Source: Bugula neritina
Taxonomy: Eukaryota; Bryozoa; Gymnolaemata; Cheilostomatida; Bugulidae
Assembly (NCBI GenBank): GCA_964035545.1
Contig: OZ037771.1
Location: 186,001-250,000 of the forward strand
Length of the DNA: 64,000 nucleotides
Direction of reading: 5' to 3'
Part shown: piece after piece, positions 35,517 to 48,100 of the stretch
Numbering within the stretch: position 1 is the first letter of the stretch
How the letters are laid out: every line of letters begins with the position of its first letter
Made by a program: the position numbers and the translations under genes
The notes under the pieces: generated by a model
What the model saw: the letters and a program-made list of their open reading frames with translations, nothing else
Told to the model about the DNA's origin: nothing
Database searches by the model: none

Positions 35517-38500
35517 CAGTGTAATTATTGAAATATAACAGAGTAATATATATATACATATATAATACAGTATAATTATTAGAATGTAACAGAGTAATAT
35601 ATATACATATATAATACAGTATAGTTATTAGAATATAACAGAGTAATATATATACATATATAATACAGTATAGTTATTAGAATGTAACAGAGTAATATAT
35701 AATAGTTTGTCATTGAATCATCAATGTTTGTGGTTTGTTTCAGAATAAAGTTGAGTCGTTTGTTCTAAGAGTCGTCTTTTCTCAGCAAGGAAAGTCTTCA
35801 GTAATTCAGGTATGTCACAGTGTACCTCCACATTCTCACACCTACCACTCTATACTATATGTACCTCCACACTCTCACACCTACCACTCTATACTATATG
35901 TACCTCCACACTCTCACACCTACCACTCTATACTATATGTACCTCCACACTCTCACACCTACCACTCTATACTATATGTACCTCCACACTCTCACACCTG
36001 CCACTCTATACTATATGTACCTCCACACTCTCACACCTACCACTCTATACTATATGTACCTCCACACTCTCACACCTACCACTCTATACTATATGTACCT
36101 CCACACTCACACCTACCACTCTATACTATATGTACCTCCACATTCTCACACCTACCACTCTATACTATATGTACCTCCACACTCTCACACCTACCACTCT
36201 ATACTATATGTACCTCCACATTCTCACACCTACCACTCTATACTATATGTACCTCCACACTCTCACACCTGCCACTCTATACTATATGTACCTCCACACT
36301 CTCACACCTACCACTCTATACTATATGTACCTCCGCACTCTCACACCTACCACTCTATACTATATGTACCTCCACACTCTCACACCTACCACTCTGTACT
36401 ATCTGTACCTCCACACTCTCACACCTACCACTCTATACTATATGTACCTCCACACTCTCACCTACCACTCTGTACTATCTGTAGATATGTGCCTCCACAC
36501 TGTCATACCTACCATTCTGTGGAGGTCAAGGAAGTTCGGGTACAAAACACTCCGAGATGTGGTCCAATCAAATGCAAAGAATTCTGCAGGCAATAGAAAG
36601 CTTGATGGCGTATCTCTATTCACCGTGTGGTGTGGCTTGTAAAGGTACAGTATTGTGTGGTATTGTGTGTGTGTCTTGTGTGTGCACACTGTAGTGTCAC
36701 ATGTGCTGGTACAGTAAGCACACTGTATTGCGTGTTACAGTGAATGAGACTGAAGTTGTCTCAGGACAAGCCCTGCCACTGGTGGATACTGACAACTCTA
36801 TTCACAGTTTAAAGCAGGCTGCGTTCTACCTGCATGTCTATCTAACCTCTGCTCAGACTATGCTCAGTACTCCCTGCACTGCCAGTGTGTCTCTTCCTCT
36901 CAAACGTCTTCTGTCTGCTATATGTCGGGTGGCTGAGGTGACCCCCGACTCCGTGGTAAGTCATCAGACTATGGTGTGTATGTAGGTGTTTATATACTGT
37001 AGTGTGTATGTAGGTGTTTATATACTGTAGTGTGTATGTAGGTGTTTATATACTGTAGTGTGTATGTAGATGTTTATATACTGTAGTGTGTATGTAGATG
37101 TGTATATACTGTAGTGTGTATGTAGATGTTTATATACTGTAATGTGTATGTAGGTGTTTATATACTGTAGTGTGTATGTAGGTGTTTATATACTGTAATG
37201 TGTATGTAGGTGTTTATATACTGTAGTGTGTATGTAGATGTTTATATACTGTAATGTGTATGTAGGTGTTTATATACTGTAGTGTGTATGTAGGTGTTTA
37301 TATACTGTAATGTGTATGTAGATGTTTATATACTGTAGTGTGTATGTAGGTGTTTATATACTGTAGTGTGTATGTAGGTGTTTATATACTGTAGTGTGTA
37401 TGTAGGTGTTTATATACTGTAGTGTGTATGTAGATGTGTATATACTGTAGTGTGTATGTAGATGTTTATATACTGTAATGTGTATGTAGGTGTTTATATA
37501 CTGTAGTGTGTATGTAGGTGTTTATATACTGTAGTGTGTATGTAGATGTTTATATACTGTAGTGTGTATGTAGGTGTTTATATACTGTAGTGTGTATGTA
37601 GATGTGTATATACTGTAGTGTGTATGTAGATGTTTATATACTGTAATGTGTATGTAGGTGTTTATATACTGTAGTGTGTATGTAGGTGTTTATATACTGT
37701 AATGTGTATGTAGGTGTTTATATACTGTAGTGTGTATGTAGATGTTTATATACTGTAATGTGTATGTAGGTGTTTATATACTGTAGTGTGTATGTAGGTG
37801 TTTATATACTGTAATGTGTATGTAGGTGTTTATATACTGTAGTGTGTATGTAGATGTTTATATACTGTAATGTGTATGTAGGTGTTTATATACTGTAGTG
37901 TGTATGTAGGTGTTTATATACTGTAGTGTGTATGTAGGTGTTTATATACTGTAGTGTGTATGTAGGTGTTTATATACTGTAGTGTGTATGTAGGTGTTTA
38001 TATACTGTAGTGTGTATGTAGGTGTTTATATACTGTAGTGTGTATGTAGGTGTTTAGAAGACAGACTGGTGAATTGGAAGTTGTACAACAATCTCTTCCT
38101 TCTCTACATAACGCCGCCATGTCCCTCCTCTCCACCGTCTCTGCTCTGTGAGTTCTACCTACCATGTATATTCATATTACAAATACTTATGTACCATGTC
38201 ACCTTCTACCTGCCATGTCACCTTCTACCTGCCATGTCACCTTCTACCTGCCATGTCACCTTCTACCTGCCATGTCACCTTCTACCTGCCATGTAACTAG
38301 TCTCGTTCCTCAATTCTCAGTTGCCGCTCTGGTATCTACCCGTACTCGACTTCCATATGTGATCTACTGACTGCCGAACTCGAGTGGACTAAGACTGCGC
38401 TCACCGACTCCTCCCTAACCAAGTATGTGGAGTGCAGGATCCGAGTCTATGCTGTTATCACTGACCTAATGAGACAGCCCGGTCTGCACAGTCTATTCTC

Positions 38501-41500
38501 CAACATAGCAGACACTCTGGTGGCACATGCGCTCCGAGACATTCACTCTGCTGGCAGCTCCTCTCAGGTAAAGTATACTACTGTCTCAGGTAAAGTATAC
38601 TACTGTCTCAGGTAAAGTATACTTACTGTCTCAGGTAAAGTATACTACTGTCTCAGGTAAAGTATGCTACTGTCTCAGGTTAAGTATACTACTGTCTCAG
38701 GTAAAGTATGCTACTGTCTCAGGTAAAGTATGCTACTGTCTCAGGTAAAGTATACTACTGTCTCAGGTAAAGTATACTACCGTCTCAGGTAAAGTATGCT
38801 ACTGTCTCAGGTAAAATATACTACTGTCTCAGGTAAAGTATACTACTGTCTCAGGTAAAGTATACTACTGTCTCAGGTAAAATATACTACTGTCTCAGGT
38901 AAAGTATGCTACTGTCTCAGGTAAAGTATGCTATGGCATTAGGTTCTTTCATTAGATCGGCTGTTTTTCTAAATATATTTTCTGAGCTTAATATCATTTG
39001 TTGATTGAAAAACTGGCCAAAACTTGAGATCTGTGTATGTGGTTATTTGATTTACTTTGAGAATGTTTTTCTTTTCATCAACTAAAGGCATATTTATCTT
39101 TGCATACAGAAAACAGTTGGTGCAGTAGAAGCGAAGAATTCTCATTCTACCCATAAGGTCACACCGACTACGAGTAGCGCTACTTTGTTATCTCCTATGA
39201 AAAGAGAGCTGGTTGCCCACGCCTTCCAAACAGTGGAGAGTCTCCTGAAGTACCTGGCCTCAGCCTTGTCTACCAGAGCGCTGCAGGTAGACTAACACTA
39301 CACACAGTAGTATCAACACTACACACAGTAGTATCAACACTACACACAGTAGTATCAACACTATACACATTAGTATCAACACTATACACAGTAGTATCAA
39401 CACTATACACAGTAGTATCAACGCTACACACAGTAGTATCAACACTACACACAGTAATATCAACACTATACACAGTAGTATCAACACTATACACAGTAGT
39501 ATCAACACTATACACAGTAGTATCAACACTACACACAGTAGTATCAACACTATACACACAGTAGTATCAACACTATACACAGTAGTATCAACACTATACA
39601 CAGTAGTATCAACGCTACACACAGTAGTATCAACACTACACACAGTAATATCAACACTATACACAGTAGTATCAACACTATACACAGTAGTATCAACACT
39701 ATACACAGTAGTATCAACACTACACACAGTAGTATCAACACTATACACACAGTAGTATCAACACTATACACAGTAGTATCAACACTATACACAGTAGTAT
39801 CAACACTACACACAGTAGTATCAACACTACACACAGTAGTATCAACACTACACACAGTAGTATCAACACTATACACAGTAGTATCAACACTATACACAGT
39901 AGTATCAACACTATACATGTTGTAGCTGACATATGATGAGCTGGTAGAAGTCACTTCCACAGTACAGAACACACTCTCTCCAACCTGCTATTCCGTAGAC
40001 TCAGCTCTGCGTTTGTCTCTCTACAAAGCCTTGGTGTCTTCTGTGTTCTCGTATAACAGACAGATGGGACCCCTCACCCACATCGCTACACACCTCGTAG
40101 CTAAGGCTATGGCTGATGCTCACCCCCAGGTATTCTGAAGTAGATATTTCCTTTGACACGGCTAATGTATTTATTTACTAAGTTCTACTATCAACACGTC
40201 TATATCTACTCACTAAGCTCTAGTATCAACACGTCTATATATATATATATATACTCACTAAGCTTTACTATCAACACGTCTATATATACTCACTAAGTTC
40301 TAGTATCAACACGTCTATATCTACTCACTGAGCTCTACTATCAACACGTCTATATCAATATATAATTATGGTTTCAGGTGCGAGCCCTGTGTGCTGACAG
40401 TCTTCTGGTTTGTCAGCTGGCAGCACAACCTCGAGCTCCCCCCATAGTGCAGCACCTCAGTGCCTTCCCAGAGAGCAAAGCCCTTCCTGCTGACAGTTCT
40501 CAGCTGCTCACCCAACCCGACTCTTCCACACACCAGAGTTCTAGTGCCGTGTCGGAGTTACAGGCGTCTGATGACACGTCACACTACACTGTCACCCAGC
40601 CAGTAGTACCAACTCTCTCTCCCCAGCCAGTAGTACCAGCTCTCTCTCCCCAGCCAGTAGTACCAGCTCTCTCTCCCCAGCCAGTAGTACCAGCTCTCTC
40701 TCCCCAGCCAGTAGTACCAGCTCTCTCTCCACCATCTCTTTCAAGGTAGTGTTCTATTATTTCCATTACCGAGTTTCTGTTGTAAACCTTCCTGTCCCTT
40801 CCCTTCGTATTATTGATAGTAATAAAGTAATATACATGTTGTACTGCTAACAGGGTAGAATCTCCTGCCGTTTTTCTGCCAGAAGGTGAAGGTCACACAG
40901 AGTCATCTGCCAGGGGTGTAGCTGCAGATTCCTCTCTCAGGAGTGTAGCCAGAAAGGGCACCCCTCCTTCTCAAACTGATGAGATGGAAACTGCTTCAGT
41001 CAATGGTTTGTTTACATCTGGTAGAGTTGAATTACCAACATGCTAGTGTGGGAATTGTCTACTTTGTATTCTACTATAATTGTACTGAAGTTGTATGTCT
41101 ATACTGTCCTATTATCTCATGTTGAGTTATATGTTGGTCAGTAGATATGAATGTATTAATAAGTAGGGCAATAGGTTTGTATAAGAGAGACTCTCAGTAG
41201 TTACATTGTCTTACAGACTCTTCTAATGTGTATATACTTCCCCTGATTATAATATAATAACATTGCATCAGGAGACCAGCTCATCTTACTTATCAAATTG
41301 ACTCATTTAAATAGAATTCTTTTCCTTCTAGCTTATCTCTACTACACTTTGGTTAGTAAATACTTTCTTATGCAAGAAAGATTATTTTCATTCTTATGCT
41401 TTCCATGTGTTATTTATTCCAATGTGCAGCAAATGAGGAGACAACTTCTTGCCTATCCTTGCTAACAGCATTTATAACAGGGAATGCCATGTGTGTTTTA

Positions 41501-41648
41501 TCCAGAGGATGACGTTCAGCTCAGCAGACAGTCATATCCAGTGGACCAAGAGACTCGGGAGACTGAGGCTACAGAGGAGGACCCCGCACTCGTGGATATG
41601 TTGAACTCGTTTGTTCCTGGCAGTCCTGACTCTACTGGAGGGAAGTGA
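33590..41648 (+). CDS. PELP1: PELP1/RIX1-type ribosome-assembly protein (822 aa)
   Basis: Exons: 33590–33787, 34660–34751, 34866–35133, 35271–35351, 35744–35809, 36485–36644, 36741–36955, 38050–38147, 38321–38567, 39110–39286, 39926–40129, 40378–40745, 40854–41005, 41506–41648; phases agree. PELP1 (yeast Rix1) works with TEX10 and WDR18 in pre-60S maturation in the nucleolus. Family landmarks in order: ALSWITHL ... ISINFIPKLLSLLLSID, KHSEMWSNQMQRILQAIESL, SLPSLHNAAMSLLSTVSAL, ECRIRVYAVITDLM, and RALCADSLLVCQLAAQPRAP; the C-terminus (DPALVDMLNSF) also parallels vertebrate PELP1. A basic N-terminus precedes the helical-repeat region. The proline-rich part is short and contains a coding minisatellite; the very long Glu-rich tract of mammals is missing. 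Exon 8 could begin at 38065 instead; exon 4 uses a weak donor (AAG|GTGCTA). Confidence 0.92.
35455..35700. repeat. TA microsatellite and about 60-bp repeats, PELP1 intron 4
   Basis: A (TA)n run at about 35470–35512 sits within four copies of a unit containing TAACAGAGTAATATATA and AATACAGTAT. Confidence 0.88.
35816..36484. repeat. 39-bp minisatellite copied from exon 6, PELP1 intron 5
   Basis: About 17 copies of a 39-bp unit containing ATGTACCTCCACACTCTCAC and ACCTACCACTCTAT. Exon 6 begins ATATGTGCCTCCACACTGTC then ATACCTACCATTCTGT, so the unit matches the first ~35 exon bases with only a few changes. The true acceptor follows the last copy. Confidence 0.95.
36970..38058. repeat. 28-bp minisatellite, PELP1 intron 7
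   Basis: About 39 copies of a 28-bp unit containing GTATGTAGGTGTTTATATAC fill a 1.1-kb intron. The last copy runs into the coding exon (GTATGTAG|GTGTTTAGAAG), so the acceptor is probably itself the edge of a repeat unit. Confidence 0.95.
38195..38296. repeat. 19-bp minisatellite, PELP1 intron 8
   Basis: Five copies of TGTCACCTTCTACCTGCCA; the related TTCTACCTACCATGT follows the donor at 38148. Confidence 0.92.
38562..38935. repeat. 22-bp minisatellite of joined splice sites, PELP1 intron 9
   Basis: About 17 copies of a unit whose core is CTACTGTCTCAG|GTAAAGTA begin at the exon 9 donor (TCTCAG|GTAAAG). Each unit has a pyrimidine-rich acceptor-like end directly followed by a donor-like start. 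Confidence 0.95.
39288..39920. repeat. 21-bp minisatellite, PELP1 intron 10
   Basis: About 30 copies of a 21-bp unit containing CAGTAGTATCAACACTA run from the donor to the acceptor. A larger block of about nine units is itself duplicated (39,395–39,545 and 39,577–39,750). Confidence 0.95.
40160..40360. repeat. About 45-bp repeat, PELP1 intron 11
   Basis: Four to five units containing ACTCACTAAGCTCTA and TATCAACACGTCTATAT. Confidence 0.88.
40597..40731 (+). repeat. Coding 27-bp minisatellite (QPVVPALSP)
   Basis: Five tandem copies encode QPVVPALSP (the first has T for A) in the proline-rich part of PELP1, around residues 676–720. Confidence 0.95.
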
Positions 41649-41831
41649 ATCTTCTTTTAGTCTGAGACTCACAGCACTCTCTGCACCGTCTTTCCCTTCT
41701 CTCCCATAATGCACTGCACCAGCGTGACAGCACCAGTGTGACAGCATCAGTGTGACAGCATCAGTGTGACAGCACCATAGCTGACGTCTGAATGACATTA
41801 ACTTTTCCCCAAGTTTATCTCTGATACCATC

Positions 41832-42130
41832 TGTATAGTCAGTAGAGTATATGTATAGTCAGTAGAGTATATGTATAGTCGGTAGAGTATATGTATAGTC
41901 AGTAGAGTATATGTATAGTCAGTAGAGTATATGTATAGTCAGTAGAGTATATGTATAGTCAGTAGAGTATATGTATAGTCTGTAGAGTATATGTATAGTC
42001 AGTAGAGTATATGTATAGTCTGTAGAGTATATGTATAGTCGGTAGAGTATATGTATAGTCAGTAGAGTATATGTATAGTCGGTAGAGTATATGTATAGTC
42101 AGTAGAGTATATGTATAGTCAGTAGAGTAT
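41832..42130. repeat. 20-bp minisatellite in the PELP1 3′ region
   Basis: About 15 copies of GTATATGTATAGTCAGTAGA, probably within the 3′UTR (stop codon at 41648). Confidence 0.93.
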
Positions 42131-45100
42131 AGTCAGTTACACTAGCATGTAGAGTATCTAGTCTTTTACAATCCATCCATGCTGCTAGTTCATGTAAACT
42201 CTTCAAGTTTGGTATGCTAAACATTTACCTCGTATATGTAACAATATAACTTAACCTGATCACCCTATTCAGTAGATTTGCTGCAGATAAAACGAGCTTT
42301 CATATTATAATAGCATTTCATTTATCATTCACTCTTGCAGAAGTTTTATACAAAATGAATTTGTTTTATGCTCTTGATTCTTTTGAAATTTTTTTGACTT
42401 GTAAATTGTTATCCTCATTCTGGTATTCCAAGAGATGAAACATGGGTTAATTATAAAATGAAGGTATGCAGGGAAGCAATGTATCTTCTCCACAAATGAC
42501 ATTTACACCTCCTTCTATCTGCTGTTATGTGTGATGCTTGTTTTTATGTTTTCACTGTACAGCATATGATATTGCTGTTTATATCTTTTCAGATAAAAAT
42601 TTATGTGCTTCATTGATCTTTTATTATATAAATAATTCCACAGCAGCTGTTTTATGGATTAAAGGTGGGCGCAGGCAATCATGTCACTCTTCACATATCT
42701 TTCAAATGTTTCATGCTGTGATGAGCCAGCAGTTCTGTAATCTTCCTTTAGTAACCATTAGTAACCATTAGTAAAGATGGCTACCCTTTTCATAGTTGAA
42801 ACAAGTGCTGTGAGGGTGCAAACCCACTGCTAGTTTGCTATTCGTTCATCCTCCTAAAGAAATATAACTGTAAGTACAATGTTGCATGGAAATATAGGGA
42901 AACCTCAAACCATCATCAACTTGCCCTATCTACTAGCGAGAGATCTTTACTGCTGCCCTACTAGTACCACCTATCCACCACTAGTACCCCCTATCCACCA
43001 CTAGTACCCCCTATCCACCACTAGCATCCCCTCTCCACCACTAGCAACCCCTCTCCGCCACTTATACCTGATTTAGTATCATCTCTGTGAAAGCTAATAG
43101 TATTGTCACGAATTACTTCAATCATCACTTCGGTCTTGGTACCTATAAATCTTAGTGCATTGCAATTGTAACAAACATGTTTAGTGAACTGTATCAATAG
43201 CGTGCATTATTCCAAGACTAAAATTTGAGACTGCCTTTTCAAGTAATCTGATTGTTTATTATTAAATAATATTCTTGTTTGTTAAAAACACTTGTGCAGG
43301 TCAACAAGCTAATAGTTAACACTGAATGACTCCATCCCTGATGATAAACATTCTTGATGTACATGAAAAGTGTTTTCAACACTTTTAAAAAGCCAGTAAA
43401 CAATATTTTGAGGAACTGATTGCGTCATTGAAATAAATAATATCAGGTATTGCCTGGGATAAAACATTGTAAGAAAGTTATCATAGACTAGGCTAAGCTT
43501 TTCTAATGAAAATTGGAGTTATATATAAATTATAAAGTGAACTTGGCAGGCTGTATAGCCTGCATGCAGGGGCAGCCCAACATGCAATGGACATGGGAGT
43601 GGAGTGACCCCTGATGTATTGGTCACTCCACAGTTTGCAGGGTCAGAATTTGGCAATGTGTTATATTCTTGGTTTCTCATTTCTTTCGAAAACTATTTCA
43701 AAATTAAATCTTTCAGATTTTCAGTTTCTTGCTATAGAAAAGTAAACTCCGCCTGCCTTTGCAGATGCTTAGGAAAATTCCCATAAACAATAGTGTAGTA
43801 TTTATCACTTCAAGAATGGCATGCATTTCCTGGTGATGTGTCAAAATGATTTAGAGTCCTTATAAAGGGAACATTTTATATTCCCAGGGAATAATAATAA
43901 CCCAAATAATGAATGAGTTTTACATCATTTTCATCATCAATTTAGCCAAAAGTACCAGGAAATACCATGTTTAATAGTTCTCTGATGAATTTGTCTCTTA
44001 CAAAAACCTGCGTTGTTAGAATGCATGTGCAAGTTTGCCAGCTTTTTCCAGCTTTTAAAGTTGTCTGCTGCAACAATCACTCTCAAGCTAAGCAAAAACC
44101 TACACTTCTGCACCTCAGGGTGACAGTGAGCAGTGAAATATCATAATAACTGCAGTTCAGAGACGATGTTCTAAAATAATGTTTTAATCTAATGGGAAGC
44201 AGAAATGACCCCCACACCTCTAAATAATTGTTACTAAAAACTTGGCTAATGAGAATATTGTAGTCAAGTTACAGAACTGGAATCTGGATGGAGCCATTTG
44301 ATAGGATACTCTTCAAGGCTACTCTTCATGCAGCACTCAGAAGGTGGGACTTCTGCAATCTAGTTATTTCTTGACCACAGCACTTCAACAATATCCAGTG
44401 GCTTGGAAAAAGTCATTTCTTTCATAAAGCAATTTGAATTCTACTTGCTGTAACTCGCAAAGTTTTAGCTGCACGGAAATCAGCCATTCTCGCATCTGTT
44501 TGTTCTCTATCCTCCTTGCAATAATACTGCAACCATAGTACTACCTACTCAGTATCTACTCTCTCACTGCTACCCACTCAGTATATACTCACTCAGTACT
44601 ACTCTCTCAGTACTACCCACTCAGTATCTACTCTCGCAGTATATACTCACTCAGTACTACTCACTCAGTATATAGCTACTCCCTCAGTACTACTCTCTCA
44701 CTACTACCCACTCAGTATATACTCTCTCACTGCTACTCACTCACTACTACCCACTCAGTACTTGGTTATGTGACAGCAACTCAACGTATTGATGCCACTG
44801 TTGTGCAGTTCTATATTAGAAAACATGTGAAAATACCTCACCAGGCCATTGTTGTTGTTATGGAGTATCATATCTCTACATCATCTATAGAAAACACTCT
44901 TATGATTCACCCAGGGCGCTTGTCCTATGATAAGTATGTATTTCTCAATCTCTGATGTAACAACCAATACTGTACAAACGTCATGACACATGAAAATCTT
45001 CCTCAACACTCCCAGTGATGAAATATAATTAATCCTTACAGTAATAAATCGGCCTAAAATCATTTCCCCTACTCTGGGGTTATTTATAATTGTATTATTT

Positions 45101-48100
45101 TAAGTTGAAATATGCAGACAAGACTGGCTCACTGCTACCACTCCTGTAATAACAACATATACTTAGAGTAAGAGTGACTCTTTAAACTTTAGGTTTACAA
45201 CTCTCTAAGTATTTCACAGCTATTTGTAAAATCAAACTAGTCGAAGAAATGTGTGATTTATGTAGCAATACCCAGAGCACCGGTCAAGTTATCTTATATG
45301 GCAGTTTATGTAACATCATGTACCCCTCCGTACTTGTATAATAATATATATTATAGTTTTATGTTTTATAATGTGTATAATGTTTGTAATACATTAATAA
45401 TGCAGCAGCAAACAGCTTTTCTTCTTTTAGGTAGCCGGTATCCCAAATATTTGCTTTACATTGTGCTTTCAGGCTATGGGTGCTGAGCTACTGGAGTAAA
45501 TAGCTCCACACAGTCACTGCTAAAGGTGAGGCACCCAGTTATCAGTATGACAGACGCACATCAGCCCTGTTTCTACTCCTATCCGGTGATGTGATATAAA
45601 CTCTGTTACCAGAATATTATACAATACTCTAATTTATGGCTGCAGAGTGCAGACACTGGCTCATTGTTATACTTGTTATATATAAGTACCGTTTATTGCA
45701 GAGTAAAGCAGTCTAGAAAATACTCTACTGCTCCTTCTGGTTTTCACATCTCTGAATGTCTGTTTTATTATTTCTATTCTATTATTACAATTGCTAGATG
45801 GACTCTGGTAGAGCTGGAGTCAGAGTAGATGCAGTCACCTGAGTTCTCATGCAAGGCCAACTTACCTTCACATTCTCTAAAGATAAATATTCCAATGTAG
45901 AAAATATGACAGAAGAATGTTTGGAGCTGCCAGGACAGAGAATTAGTGTACGTATCAAATACTTGCCAACTGCAGAGTATAGTCAATACAGATCCATCAA
46001 CATGACAGCTGCACACAACTGTATATTATCATGTCACCTTGAGTTCAAACTATTGTCTAAATCATCTAAACTTTCATCAACTCTGTGCAGTTGAAGTCTC
46101 ATGTCATGGGGAGATAATCTAATCAGTTGAACCATGACATCCAGCGAATGGCATGCCATCAACATTGCCATTCACTGGTTGTTGAAATTTTCTTTGGAAA
46201 TAGAAAATACTTCAAAAGTCTGACTACAGCTTAACAGCTTTACTTGTTGAAATGTATTAAAGTTTATTGTTGACTTCAGTCTGGACTGATTAGCAGAGTA
46301 TTTATTAATAGTGGAAATTCTCCAAATTAAAGTTTAAATTGCTCACTGGACACCAGTCAGTTATGATTACTAGTTATTATGTGTTGGTATTTGAGTATTC
46401 TACTGCATAATAACCTAAATCTAAAATCCCTTTATATTACCTTGATTACGTAACATTCAGTGCTATTGGGCATTGGCACGCAGGTAGGATGGTAGCCTTA
46501 GATTTGAGTAGAGGCAATGTGAAGGGTTGCAGTGTAACCACCCGACAGTAATGATATCATCACTTAGCTCCTCCTACTTTAGCTCTAGTTTTATATAACT
46601 GGTTGTGTTGTTGGCAGGCTGGACATTTGAGATGCGGATGGCTGTTTAATGCATCCTCCTGAAACACTGTTCTAATAGAAGTAATGGAGAAATCTACAGA
46701 AGTTCTTGCCCAGAGCAATGGCTCTTTGGTAAGTATTGGTTTACACATTCATAATATTAATATGTATCATAGTGTCAATGTATTATATAATATGTATGGT
46801 AGTATCAATGTATTATATAATGTGTATGGTAGTGTCGGTGTATTATATAATATGTATGATGGTATCAGTGTATTATATAATATATATCATAGTATCAGTG
46901 TATTATATAATATATATCATAGTATCAATGTATTATATAATTATATGTCAGGTGTATCAGTATGTGTCATAAATATATATACTGATACAACTCTAGAGTA
47001 TAAATATATTAATAATACCAATAGCTTAGTCTTTTCCACATTAACATACTATAAGTATATACTATTACTAAAAATAAGACATTTTTATGTTAAATTAAAT
47101 TCATATATATTTAATGCTCAAGTCTTCTGCAATAAAGAATTTCATCAATATTTAATATTAACTTCATATAATTATAATATTTAGCAACAATAAAATGTAA
47201 ATAATAATAATATATAAAATATAAATACACAAATATTTCCCTATTTTTAACAAAGTAAAGTGATTAAACTTTGATTTACTGGCCAACTCCAAGTGTTGGT
47301 AAAACACGAACAGCAGGCAGTACCGCTATGAGTATGTTTAGTCTATATATTTGTGTTGCCATAGTAATATTTATAATATCAGGACCTACATGAAATTCTC
47401 TTTCACATAGGCTAATAGAAAAAAGAAAGTTGAATATAATTGTATGTTTGATTGTAATTTTATCACTACCAGCCTAGTCGACTTTTAAAAAGCTCATATT
47501 TTTAGCAAGACTTTATTTGCTACTTAATATGTTATCCAAAATATTATTTAAATAATTTGCCTAACAAGCATTGTTAATGTTTAACAGAATTATAACTGAT
47601 ATTATTGTGAGTATAATAGTTTGTTGATGTGTAGTTTAAGTTCCAAGGCTTGGCATAATATTTCAATTCTACAAAAATTATTACAGACAGTTCAGTGAGT
47701 AGGTGTGGCATTAGTTCAATTTGCTCTCAACTATCTCAATTAACAAAGATGTCATTGTGGAAACATTTCACCCTAATTCTTGGTGCAAATCGAGTTAGCA
47801 TCGCAGAGATCCCTTTCACAATGCCATGCTTCATTACCTCTGAATCTCTGGCTTGCACACAATAGAAACAGCTTTTAATTTCATAAGGCCTCCAGGTGCT
47901 CTGTAAACTAGCTATGAATATCCATACGTCACTGCTTAAATGGTGCATCACCTCACAAATGTTGACCACTACTCTCACACTTACAGGAGGCATCCTCTTA
48001 TACAGTTTCCTCTTATACAGTACCCTCTTATACAGTGTTTCCTCTTATACCTGCACATTACGGCTTTAAGGGCAGGATTGACATTCTGCAAGTAATGTTC

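Noticed and set aside
35735-36642. Three overlapping plus-strand frames of about 250–275 codons
   Set aside because: They are the 39-bp intron array in three phases; only exons 5 (35744–35809) and 6 (36485–36644) match PELP1.
44770-46094. Small frames at 44770, 45253 and 45849
   Set aside because: No recognisable domain, no consistent splice structure and short length; the 45849 frame ends near a GTACGT but has no partner evidence.
47736-47993. Minus-strand 85-codon frame
   Set aside because: No similarity recognised and no splice or promoter support.
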